Made by a program: the position numbers and the translations under genes. Shown here piece after piece: positions 1 to 12,300 of a DNA stretch of 64,000 nucleotides; position 1 is the stretch's first letter, and each line of letters opens with the position of its first letter. Location of the stretch: NCBI GenBank assembly GCA_964020975.1, contig CAXHWN010002431.1:98501-162500 (forward strand), in the 5' to 3' direction. The DNA is from Hermodice carunculata. Taxonomy: Eukaryota > Annelida > Polychaeta > Eunicida > Amphinomidae. The notes beneath the pieces were generated by a model that was given only the letters and a program-made list of their open reading frames with translations, searched no databases and was not told the DNA's origin.

Positions 1-375
1 AACGCGAAACCAGGCAAATGAAATAGATGTAAAACAAGCGATATTTGTTTAATGGTGGTGTGATTGTCACTGTACTCAAGTTAAGCTTATCTGGCTTGTT
101 TTCAGGAGATGCATCCGTGTGGCCTCAGAAAAGAACCACAGGCAAAATCGGGATGATAAATTACAAAAAGAGAAACACAATCTGAAATTAATGAAAATAT
201 GTTGTCATATTCATACTATATATATATACATATACGCGTTCAAGCGTATTATATTTGACGCCCATTTCCAGTGTAGCAAGAAGCTAAGTTACCTTGCGCT
301 TAATAAAAATAAGTTTGATATTTTATCATATTATGCATAATTACGTAGTGGACTAGACCGCGACTAATCCGTTAC
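1..375. other. No gene seen
   Basis: AT-rich sequence with a short TA tract near 220-235. No open frame with coding character and no recognisable repeat. Confidence 0.5.

Positions 376-459
<84 letters not shown>
376..459. repeat. (AAT)n microsatellite
   Basis: About 28 uninterrupted AAT units. Confidence 0.95.
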
Positions 460-540
460 TAGAAAAGAAGATTAGCTTCAAAGCAAATCTCTCATAATCA
501 AAAGTTTTAAATATTAAATGCTACACCTTTGACTGGGTGC

Positions 541-1110
541 AAATTTCAAAGACCAAATGACCTTGACCTTTGACCTTTAGAGGTCACATGTAATTTGCAC
601 AGTGTTAAAATCCCAACAATTTAAGCCCAAGATAAACCAAATCGGATGAAAATTGACCAAGTTATGGCAAGATGTAACTTTGAAAGGGCCAAATGACCTT
701 GACCTTTGCCCCATTACGGTGACATGTTCTTATAAAAAAGGAGCAGTGTTGCAAAATGTACAATTTGAGTCCAACACAATTAGAATTGGATGGAAATTGG
801 CCAAGTTACGACTGGATGTAACATTCAAAGGTCCAAATGACCTTGACCTATGACCTTTAGAGGGTACATATACGTTTCAAAAATGTGCAGTGTTACAATA
901 GCCACAGTTTGAGCCCAACATGATCAAAATTGGATAAAAATTGACCAATTTGTGGCTAGAAGAAAGCCGCCATCGAAAGTGACCTTTAACTTTTGAATGA
1001 CCTTTGGCCTTGCAATGACCTCTACCTGAAGTGAACCTTGACCTCAAAAAAGATATTTTGGCATAAAATTGATCTTTAACCTTGACATGACCTTGATATT
1101 TGAGATGACC
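541..1110 (+). repeat. Degenerate TGACCTTTGACC repeat array
   Basis: The motif AAATGACCTTGACCTTTGACC (and TGACCTTGA variants) recurs about every 140 bp between 541 and 850, with intervening text such as 'ccaagttatggc'. It then collapses into shorter TGACCT repeats up to about 1110. It gives short frames reading GPNDLDL, which are repeat artefacts. The half-site TGACCT matches the nuclear-receptor half-site consensus on paper, but nothing shows that it is used. Confidence 0.8.
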
Positions 1111-1339
1111 TTGCCTTGCTATTATCGAACTCCGATAAATTCCGAACCAAATCTACTATAGTATATAAGATATTGACGATTTAAAACTTTAATTATCCCT
1201 TATTTGCATAATTTTGAAAAACATGACCTGTCATTATATGAAGGCGAGACTTTATTTTTAGAAGTATGATTGTGCCAAGTTTGGAGTTTCTACGTGTAAT
1301 ACTTTTCAAATGAAATGTCGGACAAATTTGCCTGTAAAG

Positions 1340-1345
1340 AAGAAA

Positions 1346-1421
<76 letters not shown>

Positions 1422-1424
1422 AAC
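1340..1424. repeat. (GAAA)n microsatellite
   Basis: A pure GAAA run. Long frames on either strand across it are low-complexity shadows. Confidence 0.95.
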
Positions 1425-1445
1425 AGTGTTGGCACACAGACATAA

Positions 1446-1489
1446 TGATGAAGATGATGATGATAATAATAATAATAATAATAATAATG

Positions 1490-1583
<94 letters not shown>
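1446..1583. repeat. (ATG)n/(AAT)n microsatellite
   Basis: Starts as ATGATGAAGATGATG and continues as AAT units. The poly-Asn and poly-Ile frames here are not genes. The next 340 bases, to about 1924, hold nothing I recognise. Confidence 0.95.
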
Positions 1584-1584
<1 letters not shown>

Positions 1585-1924
1585 CTGTTGGTTGTTAAAA
1601 ATAAAATAAATGGGAGTCTGCTAGAGGCTATTCTTGGGAACAAAATACATTTTACCCGTTTCTTTGTGGAAAATGACTAGTGTGGTATCTAATAATTTGG
1701 AGAAAGCCGACACCTTCAACACTTATTCACCATGCTACATTCACCGAAGAATTAAATCGTCCTGCCCTGCCCACTTTCAAATACAATAATGACAAAAAGA
1801 CCCCGTATCTCACAAGTAACAAAAAAAAGCCCTAGAGATACCTACCGATAGCTTTAGTGATAAGTATTTCCCATATTGTAAAAGTTCTGCAGACAGATTA
1901 AATCGATTTCTTTTTCTTACTTTG

Positions 1925-3415
1925 CAACGTGTCAAAAGTTCTCGAACGACTAGTGTTTAATCATTTTTATGAGTATCTTGTAGAGAATAAACTGCCAACT
2001 CAACTCAACTTTTGATTTATATAAAAAAAAATCCACTACTAAGCAGTTTTTGAGTTTTGTTCATGAAATTAGCAATGGTTTTGAATGGTCTTTCTGGATA
2101 TATTGAAAGCGGTCGTTAAAGCTTGGCATGAGGGATTCCTCTTCACATTACGTAAGCTATGCTTTGAGTCTTCCGTCCTCAGCTGCGTATAGAATTATTT
2201 CAACGGAGGGAATGCAGCGCATTGCTCTACAAGGCACATGTTCATGTTGGCTCTCTTAGAAGCAAAGGTACCCGAAAGTATATATTTGGTCTTTTATGTT
2301 CTTCTTGGATTTCGTCAATGACTTGGTGCATGACATTTTCTGCTATATGAAATTTTTTGCTGATGATACAAGTGTTCTCGAAATAAATTATAATTCAGCT
2401 ATCTCAGGTAGGCGTTTTAACCCTGATTTTAATTTTACTCACAATAGGGGTAATCTGTGGCCTGTTAAATTTAATGCAAGAAATTTCTTATCTGTATTAT
2501 TTTGGACAAAACGCAGCAAAGATGATCATCCGCCACTATTTCTCGATGAAGATATAATTCATTAAAGCTTTGTTTGGATTTAGGATGGGAAGGATATATC
2601 GGACACGTGAAAAACAAAGCATCTATATACTTGTTCTTGCACATAAAAGCGCAAATTATGCAGAAAAAACTTGCCGTCATGCATCTTCATGGTGCGTCAA
2701 ATTTGGAAGTATAGATGCACCATTTTTGAAGAATATAGGCTTGTTAAATGCCCTTGAAGCGATCCAATTCCGTGCTGCCAGAATGTGCACTGGAGCTGTC
2801 CGGCACACGTCCCGGTATGAACTTCTAGTCGAACTGGCATGACTAAGTTGGCTACTATTCGGCAATACCTCAAACCTATTACATTTTGTATAATATTCCA
2901 TAATTTATGCATCTTCTATCCCCATAGCAACCGATAAAATACCACCATACTATTTTTATAGAAACTGCTTTGCTGATGTATATCTGGCTCAGACGCACCG
3001 AAGCTATATTCCTTGTAAATCAACGCTTCTGATAGAGCGTAGCTTGGAGTTTACTGAAATATAGAGAATCTATCCTCCAGATCAATATTTTACTTGTACT
3101 TGGTGTTCCTAAACAAACAATAAACGCATCAGCACTTGTCTTCTTTCGAGTTTTTAAATTACTGTAACATATTCAACTCAGCAGAGCACTACACCCGTAG
3201 GCCTTTTGTTTGAATGAATGAGTAAACACTATTTCTGTGAATATGAACAAAATTCAGAAAATAGTCATATATTATTCTGTCAATATCCGAAGGAAGAGCA
3301 GCAGTTATAGACGAATTTGTGCTGCAAAAGTTAAATTGTTCTCCCTTTAAGTTTTACCTTGCATCCAATACATTGCATATCCACATAATGCTAATAATAC
3401 TCTAAGTGACTTCTG
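1925..3415 (+). mobile_element. LINE remnant (RT and C-terminal part)
   Basis: Decayed non-LTR retrotransposon on the plus strand. Recognisable pieces in order: 'SKVLERLVFNHFYEYL' near 1930; the RT catalytic region with 'MKFFADDTSV' at about 2347-2377 (the ADD core of RT motif C); 'FRAARMCTGAV' at about 2770-2800; and a Cys-containing C-terminal tail around 3238-3290 (CEYEQNSENSHILFC). Many stops and frame changes separate the pieces, so it is not functional. The 'FRAARxCxGA' stretch matches the better preserved LINE 3' part at 62.6 kb (YKAARICLGA), so the two are probably relatives. Confidence 0.8.
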
Positions 3416-3718
3416 ATCCAGGCTCGTCTCTTGAATTTTTTCGCCTTTTTTTTTCGCTTAACAACATTAGGAAACAAATCAGCAAAACGTGTTTTCAAGT
3501 CTGTACAAGTCTCAGCGCCACGACTAGCAAATTGGATCGGTTTTGGTCGCATAATTGATTTCGGTCTGTGCTTTTGGACTTTGCTGTTAACGTTCTTAAC
3601 TGTAGAGTTCAAGCAACGAAACATGAGTCGAGAACAAATCATCAGCACAAGCGCGGCCGACTGTGAGTGCCTCACCTATACCATGACGGAGGATTGGTAT
3701 AAGAGACATTGTGAATGA
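3391..3718. other. Overlapping open frames on both strands, unassigned
   Basis: Both strands stay open for about 95 codons: plus 3431-3718, and minus 3391-3675 with a basic C-terminal stretch VVKRKKKAKKFKRR. I recognise neither. It lies just upstream of gene A exon 1 and could include its 5' untranslated exon, but no splice pairing proves that. Confidence 0.25.
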
Positions 3719-3913
3719 GTGATTCATTTGAGACAAACTTCCTTTTGATAACACAACACTACGATCTGTGAAAGGCTACGATCTTGATTGGCCTTTTGTT
3801 ATTTGACTGGTCCAAAGGAAAGCTTGAACTTTGACCACGGCCAATATTTCTAATTTCAGAGGACTATACACCAGCTTTGTGGTTAGCACTGCATCTGAAT
3901 AATTTCTTTCAGA

Positions 3914-3974
3914 ATGTCAGCTGCGGGTGCCGAGGACAAAGATCACAGTCGTCCATTTTTCCAACGTATGCCAG
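3914..3974 (+). CDS. Gene A exon 1 (start codon)
   Basis: ATG at 3914 with A at -3. It codes 20 residues plus one base, and the donor is CAG|GTAAGG at 3975. A pyrimidine tract ending TTTCAG lies just before 3913, so a 5' untranslated exon is probably spliced onto this one. Confidence 0.65.
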
Positions 3975-6398
3975 GTAAGGTCCCAATTTTTTTCAGGTTT
4001 AAACTGCTTTCTATGTACACATATGTATGTAGTCAGCTTCTCTAATTTTAACAAGGATTAAATGAAGAGATTATTGAAACTGTTGCTGATAAGTGTATTC
4101 CTGACAATACACTGGAATAGCAACTCATCATATTGATAATGCCCATATACACAATATTCTTATTTCAGCAAACGACGATTTGAATCGATCACGATTATAC
4201 AAGTTGCATGGTATCAAGGCAGACATGAATATGACTTTCGATTTTAAAAATTCCAGCATCTTCAAGTTCATGCCTGCCGTAACCACCTGCCAAAAATCAA
4301 CACGAAGCGTATTTTTACTCTATAATCATATGTCATCGTTTAACAGAATCTATCGCATGGGAACCTAAGCAGTTCTAATTAGTGTGCCAAATCTATAAAG
4401 CATGCAAGGTGTAGTGTGTTGATCGATCACACTGAGTTTCCAGAGGTCAAATTCTATTCTGTATTATAACAAAGTTAACGCGTTGCTGATCCAAATAACA
4501 CTGATATCTTTTTATTGGGCCCAACCGAAAGTTACTGATCTGTAGCGCGCCATCGTGATAGATCTTATCTTCTATTTGCAGTCAAAGGAAAAATGTTTTT
4601 GTTAGCATGCAATTCCAATAAAATATTAAACTAAACAGAAGACTAACGTCCGAACGATTTGGGGCGATTCGGACCAGAACGGTTTAAAGTCCCCATCTGC
4701 CTGCTTTGCTGCCCTTCAGGTCAATGTATGTTTGGAGTAACAGCCTTTATTACCCCCAGTCATGGTGAAAAACGTGAACGTTCGTTGAATATGCATTACT
4801 CCTCTCTTTTCTCAAAATTTACAGAATATTAGGGGGACTCGTGTTAATATTTAACAACCCTGTTATGTGTTTCACTTTCATGTCTTGTTTGTCATGTTTG
4901 CCACACCAAAAGAACAACAGTAAAGGGCTGGAGATTCGTGTCTTTCTGTATAATGTATAGTTTATTGCTTCGCTGATCCTCGCAGGACCAACATCTCTAT
5001 GCCGAATGGCATAAAATGTGTTCCGTAACACAGCACTATATATATAAATAAAATAAAAAAATTGCGCTTACCTATTATGGTCATAACCACAAGCGCTAAT
5101 CTGCTTTGTCAAGGGTGATTACAACTACAAGAGAGACTCTTTCATCCGAAGCACATTATTTGTGTACATTTTCAGTTGTCATGTTATTGCACATGATAAA
5201 TGAAAGTAGTGATTAAGGCAGATGTCGTGTGTCACATTGACAAAGCGTGAAAATACCACCGTACATTTTTATTCGGCATATCGTAGGTACTGAGATATAT
5301 GCTGTATATGTTCCTTAAAGCGACAAAATTGTGCGCGTCAACTACGAGCGTGCCGCTATACACATAGCCAGGGCCCTTGTAAAGTCAACGTTCTATGATT
5401 ATCGTCCACATACCTTAAATATAGCAAATATATTGACAATAAATACGTGAAGAGTAGATACATAATATTTTCTCGATACACTGAGCAATGTTAACCTCTT
5501 GTCTTATGGAAAACATGGCATTTAACACGGACACATGGATTCAATGAAACAGAAATCTGATCTTCGCAGACGTATTAACACTTTGAGCGACAAACTAAGT
5601 GACATATAATGATATTATCAAGGTTATTTGCTGTAATAATTCTTCGCATAAACAACCGACATACCAAGATCACCGTAACCAAAGTGACAGAGAGGATAAT
5701 AGTGACATGGTCCTTGTCACAAGCTTCAACGGTTGACTGCGTGCGATGAACCGTTGACTTGAGATTTATAATGCGGCTTGGTGTTAGCTGAATGAGTGAT
5801 ATTTGACACATGGATCGGCTATGGAGCGCAGAAAGATTAGATTGGATTTTTCCCCCTTTTTTTTTTCGTTCAGAAAGACACGGAAGATTTGGAAGACTTG
5901 CTCCTGTTTGTACAGTAGACTGGTCAGAACTATCGTAAAGTTATGCTACATCTGTTCAGAGTTGGATCTCCTAAGTCGCCTTGAACAAAATAGTGGCCAC
6001 CTTTGTTTTCATCCTTTAAAATATCTTTCTACAGAAACTTATTGACATGTTAATTTTTAAATGTCCGTTTTGTTCTTCTAAACAAAATATCCTTCGTCCT
6101 TTGAGGATTCTCTAGTCCCTGCAATATAGGGGTAAATGAGCCCAATATATCACTATAATTGTATAATCCCAACCGTTGTCAGACTTTTCGCTACTGTGAA
6201 ATTCATGACCACAGATTGCAGTAGTTGCCGGTGTTCATTTGCATAATAATTTCTTTTACACAAACAAGCCTGAAAGAGATATATTACCATCCAAATAAGC
6301 ATCATCATATGTTAATAATTCCCTCATTTGTTGCCCTCTGTGGTCCTAGAAAGATGTGTAAAACAAGTAATATAACAATGTCTGCACAAGATTTCACG

Positions 6399-6437
<39 letters not shown>

Positions 6438-9094
6438 CTTTTATAACATAACATTTGTCAAAACATGCTTCAATGGTTGAAATGGTAAGACCACGATTTC
6501 ATATGCAGCTAAACCAATGGAATAAAGGCGTAGCAATAAGTGCTACACCTTTGTCTCAGATAGTGTTCGAATGTGGTTCTTTATATGTTAATTGTCTGAT
6601 AAATGACAGCACTTCATTGAAAATGAAAAGACCCATTGATCATTCAGAGAACAGGAATATATATCACATTGGATCTCTGTCGAGAATTACATTTTGCACA
6701 CCCTTTCAACTTTATATGACCATAATACATATCAAAATCTAGGGCAGAATAGAGATCAAGGATGATTGTAAACTTTATTGGACCTTTGATCGGTTTAAAT
6801 TCAAGTATAAACAGGACAAAGGCGAGACAAGCGTGCATTTAACCAACATCATCGATACGAAAAATATCATGCACCAGCATGCACGCGCTCATATCATATC
6901 ACTGAGCTGCACAAAAGTAATTTATTTTCCACAAAGCAATTGTTTTCTGTCAACAAGTTACGAGACGCGTCATCATGTGTTGGTTGTAACTTACCAACAA
7001 CTGACTCACATCGATATCTCAGCAAATATTGTGACAAATTCAATAATGTTTTGCCTGTTACCGGAACCCCAGGCTATACGAACAAATTTTAGATTGTCGC
7101 GAATATATATAGAGAAGCATGGGTCAGTAGCGTTTGGTATTTCTTATCATTAAGACTCTCTCCGTTATCTTATCTTATGTTATGGAATCAGAAGTAAATT
7201 CATTATAACTTTTTTAATTTACAAAATGTAACACAATTGAAACATGCTGGCATCAGAATCTTTGCCAAGGCTATTGAACTTCACCACACTGAGCCAATTA
7301 ACAGCCAGAGTGCCATCTGGTCCATATTTCGAGGAGTTTTCTTTCCAGCCAATGGTATCACAACCGACAATTCTGCATGTCTATCGCCATGTGCATGAAT
7401 CATACAGTTCTGAAATATCAGTCATGACATAGTGAAACCATGGCCACATCAGTGGATAGCAGATCGTTTATCAGGCGGGCACTGGGCTTGCCTTCGAAGG
7501 AAATTTGTTTGGCTTTTGCTTTTGGTTTTTATTTGGTTTCAATATACATTATTTACAAAAGAACTGGCCAAAAGGCTCATCATATCAAGGCCTCTTTACC
7601 GTAAACGAAACAGCGTGGTTATTTTGACACCAGTACACAGATAGGCAACAAACAAGACCACAAGTAGAAAGAAAAAGTAAGAAACTGAGCGGGGTGTAAC
7701 CAGAATAAACTTTTTGAAATTCTAGCGCAAGTTCATATTTTAAACCGTCCAGGAAAGTTAATATGTTTATTGACTGCTTAAAAAAATGATCTCGTTCTTA
7801 CTTTTTTGTTATACCACTTCTTAAAAGTGCAGTTATGTTTTCCTATAAAGTTGCTTAAGGAATTATTCTAGATTGTAAGTCGTTCCTAAGATAACCACAC
7901 CTGTTACATATAAAGAAAAACTGGATAATATTTTGCGAACCCGCCCCGGAGGAATATGACGGAGAATCAACGACACCTATTTTGCACAGATCGCCTTTTA
8001 TTCATTCGCATTATGGCGTGAAAATAAGCTTTTTTTTCTCCCGTATGATACAGTTCTTCATTTTGATGCTTACTTCGATTCATTTTCCTTTTAAACTCAT
8101 CTGGATGGTCAACATCCCTGGCATGTCGAGGTAATAAGTTCCGTTCCCACATGCAAAGAAAGAATCATGGAAGGCGATTTTCTTAGCTTCAAGAGTTTTT
8201 ATTCAGCCCGACCCGAGAATGTTCCCTGTAAAAGATTGTTTAGGTATGAAGGAGCAATTCCATTAATGATTTTTAACACAGCTTCCAGTATTTGGTTTTT
8301 CCTGGGCTCGTTTAATTTTTCGCAGCCTCTTTCACTGCATTTTTTTTGGTCGATGTGCCGTGCACCTCGACCTGTTGTAACTCCTACTGACCTAAATAGT
8401 AAAATGTCTATGGGTGGAACATACTGCAAAAAATGAATCAAAATACTAAAAACGGAATGTGCTTTTCAATCAGCAGACCCATTGTTGATAACGTGAATTC
8501 CCCAATACTTTCAAGTGTAGTCCTTCATATTTCATGCATTTATTTTACTCGATTAAATTGTTGCATAAGCTTAACTGCTTCTTTATCTCAAAATATTCAA
8601 GTAGAAAAACCTTACAGTCTATTCCAGTGGCCACGTACGTGTCTCATATTACACAGCCACGCATCCTTATGTTTGTTTGCGACCGAATAGCTATAATGTC
8701 CATGTTTCCATAAAACAGGGAACCTGACAACATAATATAAACCTGAAATTCTTGCCAACGAAAGGACCAACCAGTACTGGGCATACGTATGAATCATGGG
8801 CCTATTCATCTGAGGCCACAAAATTATATCGAATACAACCGAATGGCAACGTCTTCTGCATAGATAAAGGGGCTGAAAAAAGTTTATCTTCACTCCACAC
8901 TCCATATACCAGAGACGTGATCTGTGCATAGTGTATTAACACTGGCATTCGGAAACAGGGCTTGGAAAATATTTTCAAGCCACTTTTAACTATGACGTTT
9001 AATTTCATCCCACAGCCATACTCCATACATCCTGTAAAGTCAATTCATGAAGAACACTATTTTTCCATTACAAATATATCATCCTGGTTTAACC

Positions 9095-9176
<82 letters not shown>

Positions 9177-9261
9177 AAGGAGAGAGAGAGAGAGAAGGAA
9201 GGAGAGAGAGAGAGAAGGAAGGAGAGAGAGAGAGAGAAGGAAGGAGAGAGAGAGAGAAGGA

Positions 9262-9321
<60 letters not shown>

Positions 9322-12300
9322 ATTTCTAGAAGTTTAAAATAGGCACTTGCGGCCTTTTTATATACATATCAACCACAACCAGGTTAAGAACGCTGATCTC
9401 AAAGCATGGGTGTGGCTTAAGCTTCAGATAAGTTTTTCTGTGGAAGCCCACATGTTTGAAAATTACATCTGTTCACGTCATTTTTGGTTGCCTGGTTTTA
9501 AAGGCAGCCAAATTTATCTTCATGACTTGAGTGGTCAAATGCTTCCTTTACTACCCAGGCTGCAGCCAGCTGGGAGGGTTCCAGACGATCTGTATCAGCT
9601 TTTGTGCATCCACCCCAGACCACACTGGCGTACTGCAAATAGAGAAGAACACAGAAAAAGTAGAGACATTTAAGAGATGTTCTATTTAACTTGTTCTTGT
9701 GAAGTTTGAAAATGCCAATTTGTTCTGTGGATTTTGCAATAATATTTTCAACAGGAGTTGACCAGGAGAGATCTGAAAAGAACCAAAGACCCAGGTGTTT
9801 GTGCACAACATTTCCAAGAATATTATGATTAAATATTACGTTGGAATGATCTTCAGGGTTATTTTTCAGTAACATCGTTTCAGTTTTGTTTTTATTTCTT
9901 GATAGGGAGTACAAGGCCACTTTTCAGGCCAGTCCAAAGTTCTCCCCCTTTGTGTTCAAAATGCAAGTCCCAATAAAAAAAAATACACGTATACTTACTA
10001 CCATTGTATAGTTCCTTCTTCCAAAAATACGGTGGATCCGCCTCTGGAAGTTCTTTGCGGTCCGGTACGCATATTTGTATATAAAACACTCAAAGAAATC
10101 CACTTTCAGTTTCAAGCTACTAAAATGGCATAAAGCAAATAAAGTTTGGGCTGAGATAGGACGCTTTTTGAAGAATATTTTTGTAGGTCATAACCTGTTC
10201 TGGCACGCATTTTTCACTCATTATTTTTTATTCTAGGTCTTTGAATTATTCATTATTATCATGAATTATTCATTATTTTGGAAGGGTGTTATGCAGTTTG
10301 TGGGGATCTATGGGAACCCTGACATTTACGAGCGTCAACAGGTGGCAACATGTTCAACTTGATTCGTGGGAAGAGGGAGCGCCTGGGTGATTAATTGCTT
10401 TGGAGGTGTCAGCAGAAAGAAGTAGGTGTCTGTACCAGTACAGGGCAGTCTTTCGAATGGGACCATCTTTTATGTGACTGTTAGAAGTGGTAACATTTTA
10501 TTGACAATGGACAACTTTGTAGCTAAGGTGAAAAAGAAACATTGTGCAACATTTTCTTTGCACACAAACTGCCCAACATAAATTTTAAGACACAAACTAA
10601 CGCTGAAAAATAAGTAATAACCATTTTACACTCATTGCTTCTAATAATATATTAAACTCAGTGCATCATAACAAATTTTGATAAACTTCCTCTACCGTTA
10701 TACTCGTCAAAACGGAAATCAATATGTGTGTGATGTTCTGTGTTGATGTTAAATCTTTGTCGCAGGGTTTTTCAGTAATGCAACACTCTAACAAAATATT
10801 CTGTTCTGTTTGGTCTTGACCACAGACATAGAGTCTTTGGTCCCTTTCAACACGGGCCCATCTTCCTGTCTCTATTTTTAATTTATGGTGGCTGCTCTTA
10901 CCTATTGGGGAACATTATCTGAATAAATCTTATGCCCACCCGGTGTTAGGTTTATTTGCAGGTAAGTTCGGAGTTTTGTTGTATCTGCTGTGCGGAGTTT
11001 GGTGCTTAATAATGTTAATGTCTTAGGCTTTTTGGCTTACTGCACTCATAATTTGTATTTCTTCAATTCAAAGTCCTCTTGGTGACCTAACTGCCCGTGT
11101 TGAATTTATCACTTTGGCTGTATAGCTTTTACTGAAGTCTTTCCTGGCACTCATCTTCTGGAATTAAGAAGTCTGCGTATCTGCAATAAAGCCTTTGGCA
11201 GTGGTTACAGCAGGTTTAGTTAAGATCACTATAATGGTTGTTGTTCCTCTGACGGACATCCGCTGTTTAAGAGGACTCATCTAGGTCGTTCAGTCAGTCT
11301 CAAGCGTTTGTCATCCAGTGTTCGCAATTGTACATAACAGATGTGATTGAAGCACTTTCCCACACTTTTGTTTTTACTTGAAACCACACATGCGCACCCT
11401 AATGCTAAATTGTCCAGTACTCTCTAGTGTTGGAGATGCATCTTGGTATTTTCTATAAACCTGTTTGTAACTTTGATATCTATAAATGTATCAATTATCA
11501 GCCATTAATCTCCCCTTAGTGACAAGACAAGCTAACTTTGATGCAAATTGTGACACACCTATTTGTGCAAATTTATTGTCCTTAGCTCCCGGAGGTGAAT
11601 ATTTTGTGGTTTTCCTACCTCTCGCATTTGAGAGTTGTCAGATCATTTGAGACTAAAGGGCCAATGTGTGAGTGCTGCATCAATGTTTTTCCTAATAAAC
11701 GAATAAAACTTCATGACACTAGGACATTTTCTGCCAATGGACTCTTGCAATTGTTCATGGATTGACTTCGTATAAATGGGTGGTCCCAGGTAATGTTAAT
11801 GCATGGGTAATGTTTACATTGTCAAGACTAATATCGCCTGTATCCTTGGAGTTTAAAGTAGAATATTTTGCTTTTGACCGGTATATCATCATCCCAATGC
11901 CGTTTGCTGACTCATACAGTCTGTTTAATTTGGCTGTTAACCTCTTGCGTAATGTGTCAAAGACCATCGTGTCCGCCATTAACAAAATGCAATGAAAAAT
12001 TTCAAGCCTTCCATCTGGCTCTGACGTATTGATTGCATCTATTGTTGGATCAATGAAGAAAGTGAACAGCTGATTGCTCAGTAGGCCACCTTGTCTTACA
12101 CCAAGCGTATTACTAACTACTTCATCACCAATTCTTCACTTTGAGTTTGGTTTAGGATAAGTGACATTTTTACCATCAAACATCACCTTACTGTCAGCGG
12201 CATATGAATAGTTTATACGTAAATCGTGGTAATGATTGTATTAAACAGTGGTTGCTTACAATAAAGCGATGTTTGTTAGCGTTTGTTTTTTCTTTTTTGT

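Noticed and set aside
1193-1680. Several overlapping frames of 80-121 codons
   Set aside because: They read through GAAA and AAT microsatellites (poly-Leu, poly-Asn, poly-Ile, KKERKK); the same happens at 9.1, 19.9, 27.3, 28.0, 34.2, 35.2, 36.5, 38.3, 46.7, 54.0 and 56.8 kb.
3391-3718. Basic minus-strand frame with KRKKKAKKFKRR
   Set aside because: The complementary frame is open over the same span and no donor or acceptor supports either as coding; listed only as unassigned.
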